From: Aquimarina latercula DSM 2041
GTDB taxonomy: Bacteria > Bacteroidota > Bacteroidia > Flavobacteriales > Flavobacteriaceae
NCBI RefSeq assembly: GCF_000430645.1
Contig: NZ_AUMK01000011.1
Coordinates: forward strand, 248,001 to 312,000
Length of the DNA stretch: 64,000 nucleotides
Reading direction: 5' to 3'
The notes below the pieces were generated by a model. The model was not told the DNA's origin, made no database searches, and worked only from the letters and a program-made list of their open reading frames with translations. A program made the position numbers and the translations under genes. This document shows positions 1-8,785 of this stretch, one piece after another; positions within the stretch are counted from its first letter, which is position 1, and each line of letters begins with the position of its first letter.

Positions 1-36
1 GAAGCCAAAGCTGCTGAAAACTTAGTAGTAGCCTAA
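1..36 (+). CDS. 3' end of a truncated upstream gene
   Basis: The first 36 bases read in frame as the last 11 residues of a protein (ending NLVVA) followed by TAA. The next gene starts 36 bases later on the same strand, so this is probably the preceding gene of the same early operon. Too little remains to assign a function. Confidence 0.5.
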   Translation, partial: EAKAAENLVVA

Positions 37-71
37 AAAAAAGGGAATATTCATTTTAAAACATACAACTA

Positions 72-551
72 ATGAAAGAAGTAAAATTTAAGGTGTTTTT
101 ACAGGTCAATCAGATCAAGAAAACGGAATTACCTGAACCACTGACGGAAAAAATTGGATTGTTCTGGAAGCTACATGCTATTCTGGAAAACATTCAGGAT
201 ACCGATAGATCGGAATTACTAGAACAATTGGAACAGCTCGATTATGAAATTTTAGGAGACATAGAAGAAGAGTATGAAGATCAATTGGAGAATAATGACC
301 GATTGGAAGAATTACTAAAATCTCCTACAGTTAAAAAATCGATAAAGAAGAAAGTAGTAGAAAAATTACGAACTGATCAAACCATTTTACAAGAACTGGT
401 AGCTATAGGAAGAACCTCCAATATAGGGAAATCAGAATTACACGAATTGGGGATCAAGACAGTATTGGGATGGAAAACCAAGATTGGGAAGTTTCTTCTA
501 AAGCGAAATTCTATTTGGTACTACCGCTATAATATTGAGGTCGTAGACTGA
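72..551 (+). CDS. hypothetical early protein, paralogue of next gene
   Basis: A 159-residue soluble, charged protein that I do not recognise. Its last ~60 residues match the C-terminal part of the protein at 602..1099: both have a K/R-rich helix, then L-x-x-L/I...T-x-I-x-x-S-E-L-x-x-x-G, then a short W-containing strand and a Y-Y/W-Y end. The pattern resembles a small winged-helix or ribbon DNA-binding fold, but this is inference. The residues around 80-100 are predicted helical and very acidic. It opens a cluster with a DnaA-like protein and a P-loop ATPase, so a role in replication or early regulation of the element is likely. Confidence 0.75.
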   Translation: MKEVKFKVFLQVNQIKKTELPEPLTEKIGLFWKLHAILENIQDTDRSELLEQLEQLDYEILGDIEEEYEDQLENNDRLEELLKSPTVKKSIKKKVVEKLRTDQTILQELVAIGRTSNIGKSELHELGIKTVLGWKTKIGKFLLKRNSIWYYRYNIEVVD

Positions 552-601
552 TCAGGTCTTTTTTATTAAATCATCATCAATCATTAATCGAACAGTTACA
601 T

Positions 602-1099
602 ATGAAATACAAAAAGTCAAAGTTTAGGGATTTTTTAATCAACAATGGCATCAGTACATACTTTTTACACCGATCCATAAAAAATAAGATCACTACTTAC
701 GAAAATCAAATGCATCCACAGGTATCCAAAAAAAATATCAAAAGTGTGTATCAGGGCTATGAGCAAAAATTAATACAAGAGGATATAGAGATCCTTAGGT
801 CTATAAAAGAGCATTTAATAAAAAGAGTAGTTAAAAGTGCTAACAATGATCTGGAGATTTTAAAGGTATTAAAAAAGATAAAATGGACTACAGATATCAA
901 AGAAAGTGAGCTAAGAGCTATGGGCTTGGAGTCACCGCTGTTTTGGAATACGACCATTTTTGGAAAACTCAAATTGGTTAGGATTCACGATTTAGGTACT
1001 CGCTATTACATCGTACCAATTGCAAGGCGGTTAAAGATAAAAGAGCTTCTAAATTCCATTCGCCTATCTAAAAAACCAGTGGTAGCATTTGAAAAATAA
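602..1099 (+). CDS. hypothetical early protein, paralogue of preceding gene
   Basis: A 165-residue basic protein of unknown function. Residues ~80-150 align with the C-terminal region of the 72..551 product (shared SELRAMGL / SELHELGI-type segment followed by an aromatic strand). The N-terminal half is rich in Lys and Tyr. It lies 6 bases upstream of the DnaA-domain protein, so the two are very probably co-transcribed. A tandem duplication of a small DNA-binding protein in front of an initiator-like gene suggests that both act in replication or copy control. Confidence 0.75.
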   Translation: MKYKKSKFRDFLINNGISTYFLHRSIKNKITTYENQMHPQVSKKNIKSVYQGYEQKLIQEDIEILRSIKEHLIKRVVKSANNDLEILKVLKKIKWTTDIKESELRAMGLESPLFWNTTIFGKLKLVRIHDLGTRYYIVPIARRLKIKELLNSIRLSKKPVVAFEK

Positions 1100-1105
1100 A
1101 CACCT

Positions 1106-1558
1106 ATGGATCAAAAAAAAGAAACGATCAGCTATGCTGATTTACAAACGGGTATCGATAGGTTGATCAGCAAATTCGGGATGTCTAAAACCTTAGGGAT
1201 TATAAGGCAATTGACAGGGCAAAAAACCAGTGAACAACAACAAGGGCAAAGAGCAGAAGTAGTGATGGCTTTTATTATTTCCGAGAGTCATCGCCTTTTT
1301 GATAGTGAAATGCAGACTCCTTCTGCCCTGGTTAGCAAAGAATTTAGCGATGCACGAATGACTGCCTATCACCTAACTAAAAAATATACAGGACTTAGTT
1401 ATCGGCAAATGGGAAAACCCTTTGGACAGTCAAAAAGAGCAGTGATTTATCATTATAAAAATTGTGAAGAGATGCTATCGGTTCCCCAGTTCCATAAAGT
1501 TTTTATAGCAATTTATAAAAGCGTGGAAGAAAATGTGATCGAATTCATTACCCAATAA
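1106..1558 (+). CDS. DnaA domain IV-like DNA-binding protein (putative replication initiator)
   Basis: A 150-residue protein whose residues ~75-120 match the C-terminal duplex-DNA-binding domain of DnaA. The signature is a helix ending in TGLSYRQMGKPFG followed by QSKRAVIYHYKN, equivalent to the IG-x-x-FG-x-RDHSTV-x-HA helix-turn-helix of DnaA. The AAA+ domain of DnaA is absent, so it cannot be a full initiator. Stand-alone DnaA-C proteins occur in phages and plasmids, where they are assumed to bind DnaA-box-like sites. Residues 1-60 are helical and may mediate oligomerisation. It is followed by the acidic protein and packaging-type ATPase on the same strand. Confidence 0.75.
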   Translation: MDQKKETISYADLQTGIDRLISKFGMSKTLGIIRQLTGQKTSEQQQGQRAEVVMAFIISESHRLFDSEMQTPSALVSKEFSDARMTAYHLTKKYTGLSYRQMGKPFGQSKRAVIYHYKNCEEMLSVPQFHKVFIAIYKSVEENVIEFITQ

Positions 1559-1569
1559 ACTAGTACGAG

Positions 1570-2520
1570 ATGAAAGATATAGAAAAACAAGTGGTAGACG
1601 TATTAACACAAGACTCGGAAGCGATTGATTTTGAGACTCCGCAATCCGAGGAATTTAGCCCTTTAAACCAAGCAGTTGTTGAAAAGGATGACACCAGTAC
1701 CTCCGAAAAAGACTGGAATGTCTGGAAAGGTGGCAATCCAAATACAAGTCCTTCTTTAGAAAAGCAGTTGGAAGCACAAAAAAAGTCTTTAGGCGCAGCT
1801 ATTGAAGGTGAAAATGAAGCAATACAAAAAGATGATGCCCCAGAACAGGATATCGGTAGCGATACTACCGAAGGGACTAATTTTGAAACGGGAGATGCTT
1901 CGGGCAGTAGTGATACTGCTGCTAATGATAATGATAACACCTTTGAATTGCCAACGGCTACTGCAAAGCAAGCTGCGGATACTATTCTGGGGATGACCAA
2001 TAATTTTCTAGGAATCGGTGGTGGATATTTCGTTAAAATTCGAAAGCATAAGGAATTCTACGAATTTGATGAGATTGTGGAGCTGATTGATCAGCAGAAT
2101 TCCAAGAATATCGAGCGTATTAAACTCGACAAGGAAGATAAGGTGCTACTCAAACCTCTTATTGTTGCCATTTTAAAAAAGAAAGCTAAAAAACTAACTC
2201 CGGAGCAACAATTAACAGGTGCTATTATTTCTATACTGATGAAAAAAGCACAGCTAGTGATGGAGGTGCGAGCAGAAAATGACATGCTGATTGATCGCAT
2301 TTTGGATATCGTTAGAGAAGAAAAAGGCTACTCTGAACAAGATTTGGAAGATGACAAGGATACGCTAGATACTTATTATGAAGAGATCAATGGAAAACCA
2401 GATCCTATAGAAAAGCCATCAGGCAAGTCAACGGAATCTACTTTAGAACACGAAGAGACTTACGATGAAACTCCAACTGTTATGGATAGCATTGTAGAGA
2501 TAGCAGAAGAGGAATCATAA
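1570..2520 (+). CDS. acidic protein of unknown function
   Basis: A 316-residue protein with a low-complexity, strongly acidic N-terminal ~130 residues (many D, E, S, T, N). A compact central domain follows (~135-255), predicted alpha-helical with a basic patch (KKKAKKLTPEQQ), then another acidic tail. I do not recognise the family. It ends 10 bases before the P-loop ATPase and is probably its operon partner. An acidic, flexible protein beside a DNA-pumping ATPase could be a scaffold, chaperone or ATPase-interacting factor; this is inference from position and composition only. Confidence 0.7.
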   Translation: MKDIEKQVVDVLTQDSEAIDFETPQSEEFSPLNQAVVEKDDTSTSEKDWNVWKGGNPNTSPSLEKQLEAQKKSLGAAIEGENEAIQKDDAPEQDIGSDTTEGTNFETGDASGSSDTAANDNDNTFELPTATAKQAADTILGMTNNFLGIGGGYFVKIRKHKEFYEFDEIVELIDQQNSKNIERIKLDKEDKVLLKPLIVAILKKKAKKLTPEQQLTGAIISILMKKAQLVMEVRAENDMLIDRILDIVREEKGYSEQDLEDDKDTLDTYYEEINGKPDPIEKPSGKSTESTLEHEETYDETPTVMDSIVEIAEEES

Positions 2521-2530
2521 AAAAATAGCT

Positions 2531-3466
2531 ATGGGAACGAAAAAAAATAAACCTTCCAAAGGAAGAAAACCAATTGTCTATAAACAGGAAGACTTGGAAC
2601 GTCAACCTATGATAATGCTGGTATGCGGAGAAACAGGCGTTGGAAAAACCTATCGCAATAAGATGGAGATTCAAAAATATATGACTGATAATCCTGCAAC
2701 AGGAAAGAAAGGTCGTAAAGTACTTGCCTTCGATACTAATGATGACGATTATCAGGAATTTAGAACGGTAAACCCAAATTATTTACATGCATTGACCGCA
2801 GTATCCAGTAGAAGAATACGTCCCTTTAATCCCGATGGATCGGCTATGGATGATACTGATAAAAAAGGTGTAGTGGACAAGATTTTGAAGCATTTTAAAA
2901 ACGGCATGATTGTACTGGATGATATCGATCATTATATGGCGGGAGCTAAAGGACAATCCATGATTGGTGCTTTGTGTACAGTACGTCATAAAGGGATTGA
3001 TGTGCTGCTTACGCATCAATCAGTCGCTAAAATTACCACTTCAGAATGGCAAAACTGCACATGGCTTCGGTTGCATCATCAGGTTGATGATGTGACCCGA
3101 TATCGGGATCGTATCCCTAAATATCAAATGGTACGTATAGCACAGCACATCGTAGATGAACAGTACGATCTAGCTTCACGCGCGTTCGCGGAAGGACGAA
3201 TATCTGAAGACAAATACAAAGTATTAAAAAGCTTTTTTGTGTATGTCAATATGCGACAACGTAAGATTATGGGATGTAGTCGTTCTGCTTTTATAAGGGC
3301 TTGTAAGCGATATATTGATCAAGAAGAAGGCAAAAAAGTGCGGATGTTATTGCAGGAGCGCGATTTTAAAGGAAAACACAAATATAAAGATCGTAATGCT
3401 GCCATTATTAAGATGATCTGTGATTATACGCTGTACCACGACCCGAGAACTCAAGGACCAAAGTAA
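2531..3466 (+). CDS. P-loop ATPase, FtsK/HerA or Zot-like (putative genome packaging/extrusion ATPase)
   Basis: A 311-residue ATPase. Walker A is GETGVGKT at ~33-40, Walker B MIVLDDID at ~126-133, and a sensor-like strand VLLTHQS follows at ~158-164, in the order typical of the HerA/FtsK/Zot group. There is no membrane segment and no nuclease domain, so it is not a tailed-phage terminase. Its size fits the packaging ATPases of membrane-containing tailless viruses (PRD1 P9-like) and also inoviral Zot/pI proteins, though those normally carry a membrane segment. With the tail-less late gene block downstream, it is read as the motor moving the element's DNA into a particle. Confidence 0.7.
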   Translation: MGTKKNKPSKGRKPIVYKQEDLERQPMIMLVCGETGVGKTYRNKMEIQKYMTDNPATGKKGRKVLAFDTNDDDYQEFRTVNPNYLHALTAVSSRRIRPFNPDGSAMDDTDKKGVVDKILKHFKNGMIVLDDIDHYMAGAKGQSMIGALCTVRHKGIDVLLTHQSVAKITTSEWQNCTWLRLHHQVDDVTRYRDRIPKYQMVRIAQHIVDEQYDLASRAFAEGRISEDKYKVLKSFFVYVNMRQRKIMGCSRSAFIRACKRYIDQEEGKKVRMLLQERDFKGKHKYKDRNAAIIKMICDYTLYHDPRTQGPK

Positions 3467-3498
3467 TTGTATATATAATTTTTAATCAAACTTAGTTT

Positions 3499-4317
3499 GT
3501 GAAACAGCAGATACTATCATTAGGAGCAGGAATGCAATCCACTGATTTACTTCTTAGAGGACTCAGGGGCGAATTTAGTGAAGTACCTTCTCATGCAATT
3601 TTTTCTGATACTGGAAATGAACCCAAAGGAGTGTATACTTACTTGGAGTGGCTTATTAAATACGTAGATAGAGCATATAACTTTACTATTGAAGTGACAT
3701 CTGCAGGAAATATATACGATGATGCACTAACCTACTTACAAGGAGATCGAAACAGTTCAGAAGGCATCCCTTATTACACCAAAAACTTAAAGACTGGTAA
3801 AAAAGCAATCCTCAAAAGACAATGCACGGGATACTATAAAATTAGACCCGTTCGAAGACGGATAAGAGAGATCACCTCGAAAGGAGATAAAGTCTCCCTT
3901 TGGCTTGGGATCAGTTATGAAGAAATGGAACGAATGAAACCCGCTAATGTGAAATGGCTCACCCACCGATTTCCGTTAATAGAACACAAGATTAAGCGTA
4001 TTGACTGCATCCGAAATTTTAAAGCGCATAGGATTCCTGTACCTGTCCGCTCTAGTTGTGTGGTATGCCCCTATCATTCAGATCGGTATTGGATATGGAT
4101 TTACGAAAATGACAAAGAGAGTTTTGAGGCAGCAATAGCATTGGATGAAAAAATAAGACACTATCCAGGAATTGGGGATGCTTGTTTTTTGCACCGCTCT
4201 TGCAGACCGCTTAAAGAAGTAATTATTGATCTCTTGAAAGGAAAGGAATTAGCATCACAACAACTCAATATGTTCCCTGAATTATTGGAAGAATGCAGCG
4301 GAGTTTGTGGTATTTAG
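3499..4317 (+). CDS. PAPS reductase-like PP-loop (adenine nucleotide alpha hydrolase) protein
   Basis: A 272-residue protein with a GTG start. The N-terminal PP-loop variant is LSLGAGMQST (residues 6-15) and FSDTGNEP follows at ~35-42. C-terminal cysteines sit in RQCT (109), IDC (170) and CVVCPYH (187-190). This matches the phage/plasmid branch of PAPS reductase-like proteins with an RSxCxxCPY signature. The fold activates a substrate by adenylation or transfers sulfur; the Cys cluster may hold an Fe-S centre. The true substrate is unknown and classical sulfate assimilation is unlikely in a provirus. A role in modifying nucleic acid or disarming host defence is speculative. Confidence 0.7.
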   Translation: MKQQILSLGAGMQSTDLLLRGLRGEFSEVPSHAIFSDTGNEPKGVYTYLEWLIKYVDRAYNFTIEVTSAGNIYDDALTYLQGDRNSSEGIPYYTKNLKTGKKAILKRQCTGYYKIRPVRRRIREITSKGDKVSLWLGISYEEMERMKPANVKWLTHRFPLIEHKIKRIDCIRNFKAHRIPVPVRSSCVVCPYHSDRYWIWIYENDKESFEAAIALDEKIRHYPGIGDACFLHRSCRPLKEVIIDLLKGKELASQQLNMFPELLEECSGVCGI

Positions 4318-4420
4318 ACCATAAAAATAGTAGGATTTGGTCTATATTATCAAAATTATGACAATTATAGAGGTAACATTTTAAAAGAATACGACACTAC
4401 TATATATAACATTTTACATT

Positions 4421-4699
4421 ATGGAAGAGAAAAAAATAATGGATAGACTTTTTGAGTTTTTTGATTTCTGGGATAATAAGGATACAGAAAACGAAGATGG
4501 GACAAGAGAATTTAGCGAAAGACAATTCTGGGTATATGAAGTATCAGATAATTTTGCGTTTAAATGGTATGTCAGCCGAGAAGAATTCGATGAAGTCATC
4601 GCTCACGGAGAAGGAAGAATTACCCTTGGAGAGAATAAAAACATAGCAAAACTAAGTCTCGGTCAGCATAATTTCGAATTAGAAGTAGCTACGGATTAA
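4421..4699 (+). CDS. small acidic hypothetical protein
   Basis: A 92-residue acidic soluble protein with no recognised domain. It has an aromatic N-terminal helix (LFEFFDFW) and probable beta strands in the second half. About 100 bases of AT-rich DNA separate it from the PP-loop gene, so it may have its own promoter and may already belong to the cargo section. Its reading frame gives a plausible globular sequence, unlike the overlapping frames. Confidence 0.55.
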   Translation: MEEKKIMDRLFEFFDFWDNKDTENEDGTREFSERQFWVYEVSDNFAFKWYVSREEFDEVIAHGEGRITLGENKNIAKLSLGQHNFELEVATD

Positions 4700-4866
4700 T
4701 GAAATAGATGTTGTTGTACAAAAAATGAACATAATTCCAATAAGAATAGATGCTCATTTCTTTAGCTAATTAGGGACAAAAAAAAAAATTAATTAAAATG
4801 TGAAATTCAATTTAATTCAGTAGTATTGAACTCAACCTAAGATACAATTTTTTTAATGTCAAATAG

Positions 4867-5433
4867 ATGTTTTGGAAGAAAAAGAAAAAAAATAATGTAT
4901 TCGAATGTTCCCAATGTGGGGTAATTCACGATATGTGGCCTGCATTGACCTATGAATCTCCAACGCCTTATCACCAGTTAACAGATCACGAAAAAAAGAC
5001 CATTGGAAAACTAAATACTGATTTTTGTGTTATAGAAAACCAAGAACAGACTGATCGATTTATCAGAGTAGTATTGTCGCAAAAAGTGATTGATTATTCA
5101 CAGGATTTAGAATATGGAGTATGGGTGTCTTTAAGTGAAAAAAGTTTTAATGATTACAAGGAGAATTTCAATAATGAAGAACATCAAACTGAATATTTCG
5201 GATGGTTATCTAATGATATCCCTCAGTATGATTTTTTTGAAAGTATCCCTATGACTGTGCATACAAAAAAAGGAAATACTAGACCGGAAATAATTCCTCA
5301 CGATGATTTTCATCATCCCTTTATACGAGATTACTATAATGGAATCTCCAAAGAAGAAGCTGAAACAAGAATACATCAAATGATGGATAGAATAACCAAT
5401 AGCAATGAAATTAAAAGTAATACTGAGGGGTAG
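4867..5433 (+). CDS. DUF2199 family protein
   Basis: A 188-residue soluble protein. After a Lys-rich N-terminus, the CSQCGVIHDMW motif (residues ~14-24) and the later W-V-S-L-S and P-x-x-F-F-x-S-I-P segments match DUF2199, a bacterial family of unknown function. The C-x-x-C-G pair could bind a metal. Its 3' end overlaps the start of the next lipoprotein gene by 29 bases, implying translational coupling. It lies between viral early and cargo genes and looks like host-type accessory content. Confidence 0.75.
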   Translation: MFWKKKKKNNVFECSQCGVIHDMWPALTYESPTPYHQLTDHEKKTIGKLNTDFCVIENQEQTDRFIRVVLSQKVIDYSQDLEYGVWVSLSEKSFNDYKENFNNEEHQTEYFGWLSNDIPQYDFFESIPMTVHTKKGNTRPEIIPHDDFHHPFIRDYYNGISKEEAETRIHQMMDRITNSNEIKSNTEG

Positions 5434-6100
5434 TCAAATAGGTTTGTTGCTAATATCCGTAATATGCTTGGGTTGTGTATCTACTAAACCACTAGTAGGA
5501 ACATATTCTGAGGAGTTCCCACCGGATATTGCTAGTTTTGAGAGTGAACAGTACACATTTTTAGAAAACAATCGATTTATCTATCATTTTTCTAGTGATA
5601 TGGCATCCTCAAATGCATATGGTAAAGGAATTTATAAAAAGATAAAAGACAGCATTTATTTTTATTTTGATGGAGTATCTCTGGATACCACTAGTTCAAA
5701 AATTAGTAGTTCAAATACATCTAAAACTAAAACAGATGCAGCAGTTTATAAAATAACTGTTCGTTCTGAAGATCACAAAGTAATGCCTTTTGTAAACATT
5801 GGAATTCGTGATAGCCTTGGATTGACAACAAATATGGTAACTACTGGGAAAGACGGAAAAGCAGAAATATTAGCCCGTAAAAAGCTTCATCCTAAAACAC
5901 TGGTTGTATCATTTACAGGTTACCAAGAAATATCAATTTCATTGCTAGAAGATCAGAATGCCAGTTTTCAGGTGGTATTAGCTACTAAAAAAGGAAATGT
6001 ACTAGAAAAATCTGTTAGAAAATATGAATTGAAGTACAAGACTAAAGGCAAAATTGCTATTGGAGATGGAATTTTTGATACTGCTAAAAATGATGAATAG
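5405..6100 (+). CDS. lipoprotein with carboxypeptidase-regulatory-like domain
   Basis: A 231-residue predicted lipoprotein. A hydrophobic N-terminal segment ends in the lipobox ICLGC (Cys ~23). A short beta-rich region follows, then a carboxypeptidase-regulatory-like (beta-sandwich) domain at ~115-190, with TTGKDGKAEI and VVSFTGYQ typical of Bacteroidota outer-membrane proteins. It probably sits on the outer membrane or in the periplasm. It overlaps the DUF2199 gene. The function cannot be told from sequence. Confidence 0.75.
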   Translation: MKLKVILRGSQIGLLLISVICLGCVSTKPLVGTYSEEFPPDIASFESEQYTFLENNRFIYHFSSDMASSNAYGKGIYKKIKDSIYFYFDGVSLDTTSSKISSSNTSKTKTDAAVYKITVRSEDHKVMPFVNIGIRDSLGLTTNMVTTGKDGKAEILARKKLHPKTLVVSFTGYQEISISLLEDQNASFQVVLATKKGNVLEKSVRKYELKYKTKGKIAIGDGIFDTAKNDE

Positions 6101-6142
6101 TATCTTAAAACACTATTCATCATTACAGTATAAAAAAGTGTT

Positions 6143-6697
6143 TTACTTACTCCACTCAATTTTTATATCGTTGAAAATCACCCTGTCTTCTATCATATCG
6201 GAGCTACGTGTTCCTTCTTTATGGTATTTAAAAGGTAATGGAAATCCTTTAATAATTGTTGTCTCAGGAACAACTCCTTTAAAAATGTAGGTGCATTTCA
6301 GTGGGGTATCACGATAAAGGGCGGTACTTGCGCCAAAAAATCCTTTTACTTCAGTTGCTCCCAAAAATGCTTTATGAAGTAACACTTCATTACCTCCAGC
6401 TTCAATAATAGACTTTACACTTGTTGACATTCTATCTATATTGACCCCTGAATTGGTAAATAAAACTTCAATTTTTACGCTTTGCTCACGAGTCTCTCCA
6501 GTAACACTCAGTAATTTAACTTGAATGTCTTTTGACTTAATTTCAGCTTTGGGTTTAGTAAGCAGTAAAATGTTCTTTAACGCTATAATCTCTTTTTTTA
6601 ATAGCTCGCTCTGTGCTATGATTTCTTTACACTCCTCTTGTGCTTGTATCGGTATCAAAATAAGGCTTATTGCTAATGTTACTATAATTTTTTTCAT
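6143..6697 (-). CDS. secreted hypothetical protein
   Basis: A 184-residue protein with a Sec signal peptide (MKKIIVTLAISLILIPIQAQ) and a likely cleavage after QAQ. A short coiled coil (~22-45) follows, then a beta-rich domain with conserved-looking F-x-N-S-G-V-N-I and T-Y-I-F-K-G-V-V-P strands. I do not recognise the family. It is convergent with the lipoprotein gene at 5405..6100 and is followed on the same strand by another exported protein. Confidence 0.7.
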   Translation of the reverse strand: MKKIIVTLAISLILIPIQAQEECKEIIAQSELLKKEIIALKNILLLTKPKAEIKSKDIQVKLLSVTGETREQSVKIEVLFTNSGVNIDRMSTSVKSIIEAGGNEVLLHKAFLGATEVKGFFGASTALYRDTPLKCTYIFKGVVPETTIIKGFPLPFKYHKEGTRSSDMIEDRVIFNDIKIEWSK

Positions 6698-6749
6698 AGG
6701 GAATAAGTATTAATAAGTTTAAAATTGTGTGAAATTAATATATCAAAAG

Positions 6750-7310
6750 CTACTGGTCGTTTTTGCAATATTTCCAGCCATCAGTAGTTTTCCTAAATTC
6801 TAGATTTTTAATAAAAGTATTTCGATCTTTATCTGGCCCCAGTATAAAAAAAGGTGTTTTCTCTTCCACTTTAAATTTTACACGCACATTGGCAGCGTTG
6901 AATTGTGGGATTTCCTGAATTTCTAATATTTCATCTATGGTATACGTTGCTAGTCGTACATAAGCCCCTTTAGACTTCCCAAATAAAGCACCCATAAATT
7001 TATCAGAATCATTGGCAACATCTTTAGTTGTAACGTATGTTTTGCCTTTTTCGGAGAGAGATACTTCTAATTTTTTACCTGTTCCGGTCATAGAAAGTAA
7101 ACCTTCTGCTACGAGCTTATCATATTTTTCTTTCTTTTTTTTGTCATATCTAAAGTTCACCCTGCCTAGATCCAAAAGACTGTAATCATTCAGATAAGGA
7201 TTGGATTCACACTTTTCAATAAGTTTTTTTGCTTTGTTTTTGCTCAACTCTCCTTTATCACAGGAGATTAGTACCAAGAAAATACACAATAGTGCTGTGG
7301 TTTTAATCAT
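6750..7310 (-). CDS. lipoprotein of unknown function
   Basis: A 186-residue predicted lipoprotein with signal LLCIFLVLISC (Cys ~17), then Lys-rich helices and a mixed alpha/beta domain. The stretch ~20-60, with an L-x-x-x-x-F-x-Y-D-K pattern, resembles small Bacteroidota lipoproteins annotated as hypothetical. It would be transcribed with the 6143..6697 gene from a promoter near the palindrome at 7423..7446. Confidence 0.7.
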   Translation of the reverse strand: MIKTTALLCIFLVLISCDKGELSKNKAKKLIEKCESNPYLNDYSLLDLGRVNFRYDKKKKEKYDKLVAEGLLSMTGTGKKLEVSLSEKGKTYVTTKDVANDSDKFMGALFGKSKGAYVRLATYTIDEILEIQEIPQFNAANVRVKFKVEEKTPFFILGPDKDRNTFIKNLEFRKTTDGWKYCKNDQ

Positions 7311-7422
7311 AATTAGTTAGTTCAATGATCGTGTGAGGATCGGTTTATTATTTTAATGAGTTTTGGAAATATAATTGATGGTTTGAATATTCCCTAAAAT
7401 TATGTTTTCAAAGCAATCAATT

Positions 7423-7446
7423 AATATGCCAAAATTTTGGCATATT
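7423..7446. promoter_or_regulatory. 24-bp perfect palindrome in a divergent promoter region
   Basis: AATATGCCAAAA followed directly by its exact reverse complement. It lies between the divergent starts of the 7310 (- strand) lipoprotein gene and the IS-interrupted gene starting at 7479 (+ strand). The position suits an operator for a dimeric regulator; no T-run follows, so a terminator is less likely. Confidence 0.45.
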
Positions 7447-7539
7447 TTACGAATTCTTATTTCTTTGCTGGAAAAATTATGGATATCATCGGACTCGAAA
7501 AAATATTATTGGAATATTTTAAGACTACAGATCCTACTT

Positions 7540-8785
7540 CAGGGCAAAAGCATTTAAAACCCTAGAACTTTTTCTCGATAGTCTTTATTAATCAGCGCTT
7601 TGAATCTCTTGTTGTTTTTACTTTTTTTAAGTGTATTTTCTTTATTGATAAGAGTTAATGCTGTTTTTAAGATGATATTGAAGTTTTCTGCGGAGTTTTT
7701 GCATCTTTTTCTAGCAGAGTCTTCACTAAATACCACGTCAAGGACCCAATGTAATTGATTTTCTATTGACCAATGCTTTCTAATAGCATTGTTTATAGCT
7801 GTAGCATCGTTCGATAGATTTGAAATATAGAAACGAGTTTCATTAGTTGTTTTTTGTGATGATTTATGATAGACTTCTTTTTCGACCACTATAAAGGACC
7901 TCAAATCCTTCCACTTCTCAGAATTTTCTAGATGACTTAAATTCGTGTAAATTTTACAAATTCGCTTTTCCACTCTTCCATGACCACAATCATCTTGTTG
8001 AGTTATTTCGATAGGTTTTTCTAATTGCAATGTGTCTTTTATAGCTAAATGAAGTGTTCCTTGGTTTGCTTTAGCCGCTATAATATAATTGGCATTTTTG
8101 GATCTTATCTGCTCTACAATTGTTTTTTGACAACCCATCGCATCAATGGTAACAATACTGTTTTCAATGAATAATACATCTAGTAACTCTGTAATGGCAC
8201 TAATTTCGTTACTCTTATCAGTGACTTTAAATTGACCTAGGCATAAACCTTGATCTGTAGCCATAGCACTTACAATATGTGGAGTTATACTTTGTGGGGC
8301 TGATAAGTTTTTTGCGCCCCGAACAGTTTTTCCATCCAAGGCTATAACCTCTAAACTATTTGGGTTACGAAGTGAATCAATCCAGTTCCTAAAACAATTT
8401 TGAAAGCTTGATGGGTCTAAGGCCATAAAGAACCTACGCATAGTATCTTTTGATGGAAGTCCATTAGAAAAGGAACCATATTTTTTTAACCAATCTATTT
8501 CGTGTTCCCCAAACATCAATATACGATCCCATTCTTGGCAGCCACACAACACAGCACTAACGGTAAGTAATAGAATATCAGACATACAATGTCTCAAATT
8601 TCCTTTATTAGTACGACGAGGGTCTTGCAAAGTGGAAAAATAAAAATGAAGAAAATTCCTGTTAAATTTTGAATTTGACGTAGTTGACATTTTTTTTAAT
8701 TCCCCTATTGGAGAAAAATGCCGTATGCATACTGCTAATTTAAACGAATCCTAGAACTTTTCAAAAGTTAAATGCTTTTGCCTTG
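7540..8785 (-). mobile_element. complete ISAs1-family insertion sequence (1246 bp)
   Basis: The element is bounded by inverted repeats CARGGCAAAAGCATTTAA: the left end begins at 7540, the right end finishes at 8785, and one mismatch is found in ~18 bp. It is flanked by the 10-bp direct repeat GATCCTACTT at 7530..7539 and 8786..8795. A single intact transposase gene lies on the - strand. Both subterminal regions also carry CCTAGAACTTTT in the same orientation. Target duplications of 8-10 bp are normal for this family. The duplication is perfect, so the insertion appears recent. Confidence 0.92.
7554..8690 (-). CDS. ISAs1 family transposase
   Basis: A 378-residue transposase of full family length. 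The N-terminal DDE_Tnp_1-associated region (residues ~10-95, F-S-x-L-x-D-P-R-R...H-x-L/M-S-D-I-L-L...G) precedes the DDE catalytic domain starting at VIALDGKTVRGA (~116-127). Typical blocks follow: VTIDAMGCQKTI (second Asp) and RKHWSIENQLHWVLDVVFSED (the Glu region). Reading frame and catalytic residues look intact, so the element may still be active. The stop codon lies inside the left end of the IS. Confidence 0.93.
   Translation of the reverse strand: MSTTSNSKFNRNFLHFYFSTLQDPRRTNKGNLRHCMSDILLLTVSAVLCGCQEWDRILMFGEHEIDWLKKYGSFSNGLPSKDTMRRFFMALDPSSFQNCFRNWIDSLRNPNSLEVIALDGKTVRGAKNLSAPQSITPHIVSAMATDQGLCLGQFKVTDKSNEISAITELLDVLFIENSIVTIDAMGCQKTIVEQIRSKNANYIIAAKANQGTLHLAIKDTLQLEKPIEITQQDDCGHGRVEKRICKIYTNLSHLENSEKWKDLRSFIVVEKEVYHKSSQKTTNETRFYISNLSNDATAINNAIRKHWSIENQLHWVLDVVFSEDSARKRCKNSAENFNIILKTALTLINKENTLKKSKNNKRFKALINKDYREKVLGF

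Noticed and set aside
1560..2000. 146-codon antisense ORF
   Set aside because: It is a shadow of the acidic-protein gene; Ser/Ala-rich with no initiation context.
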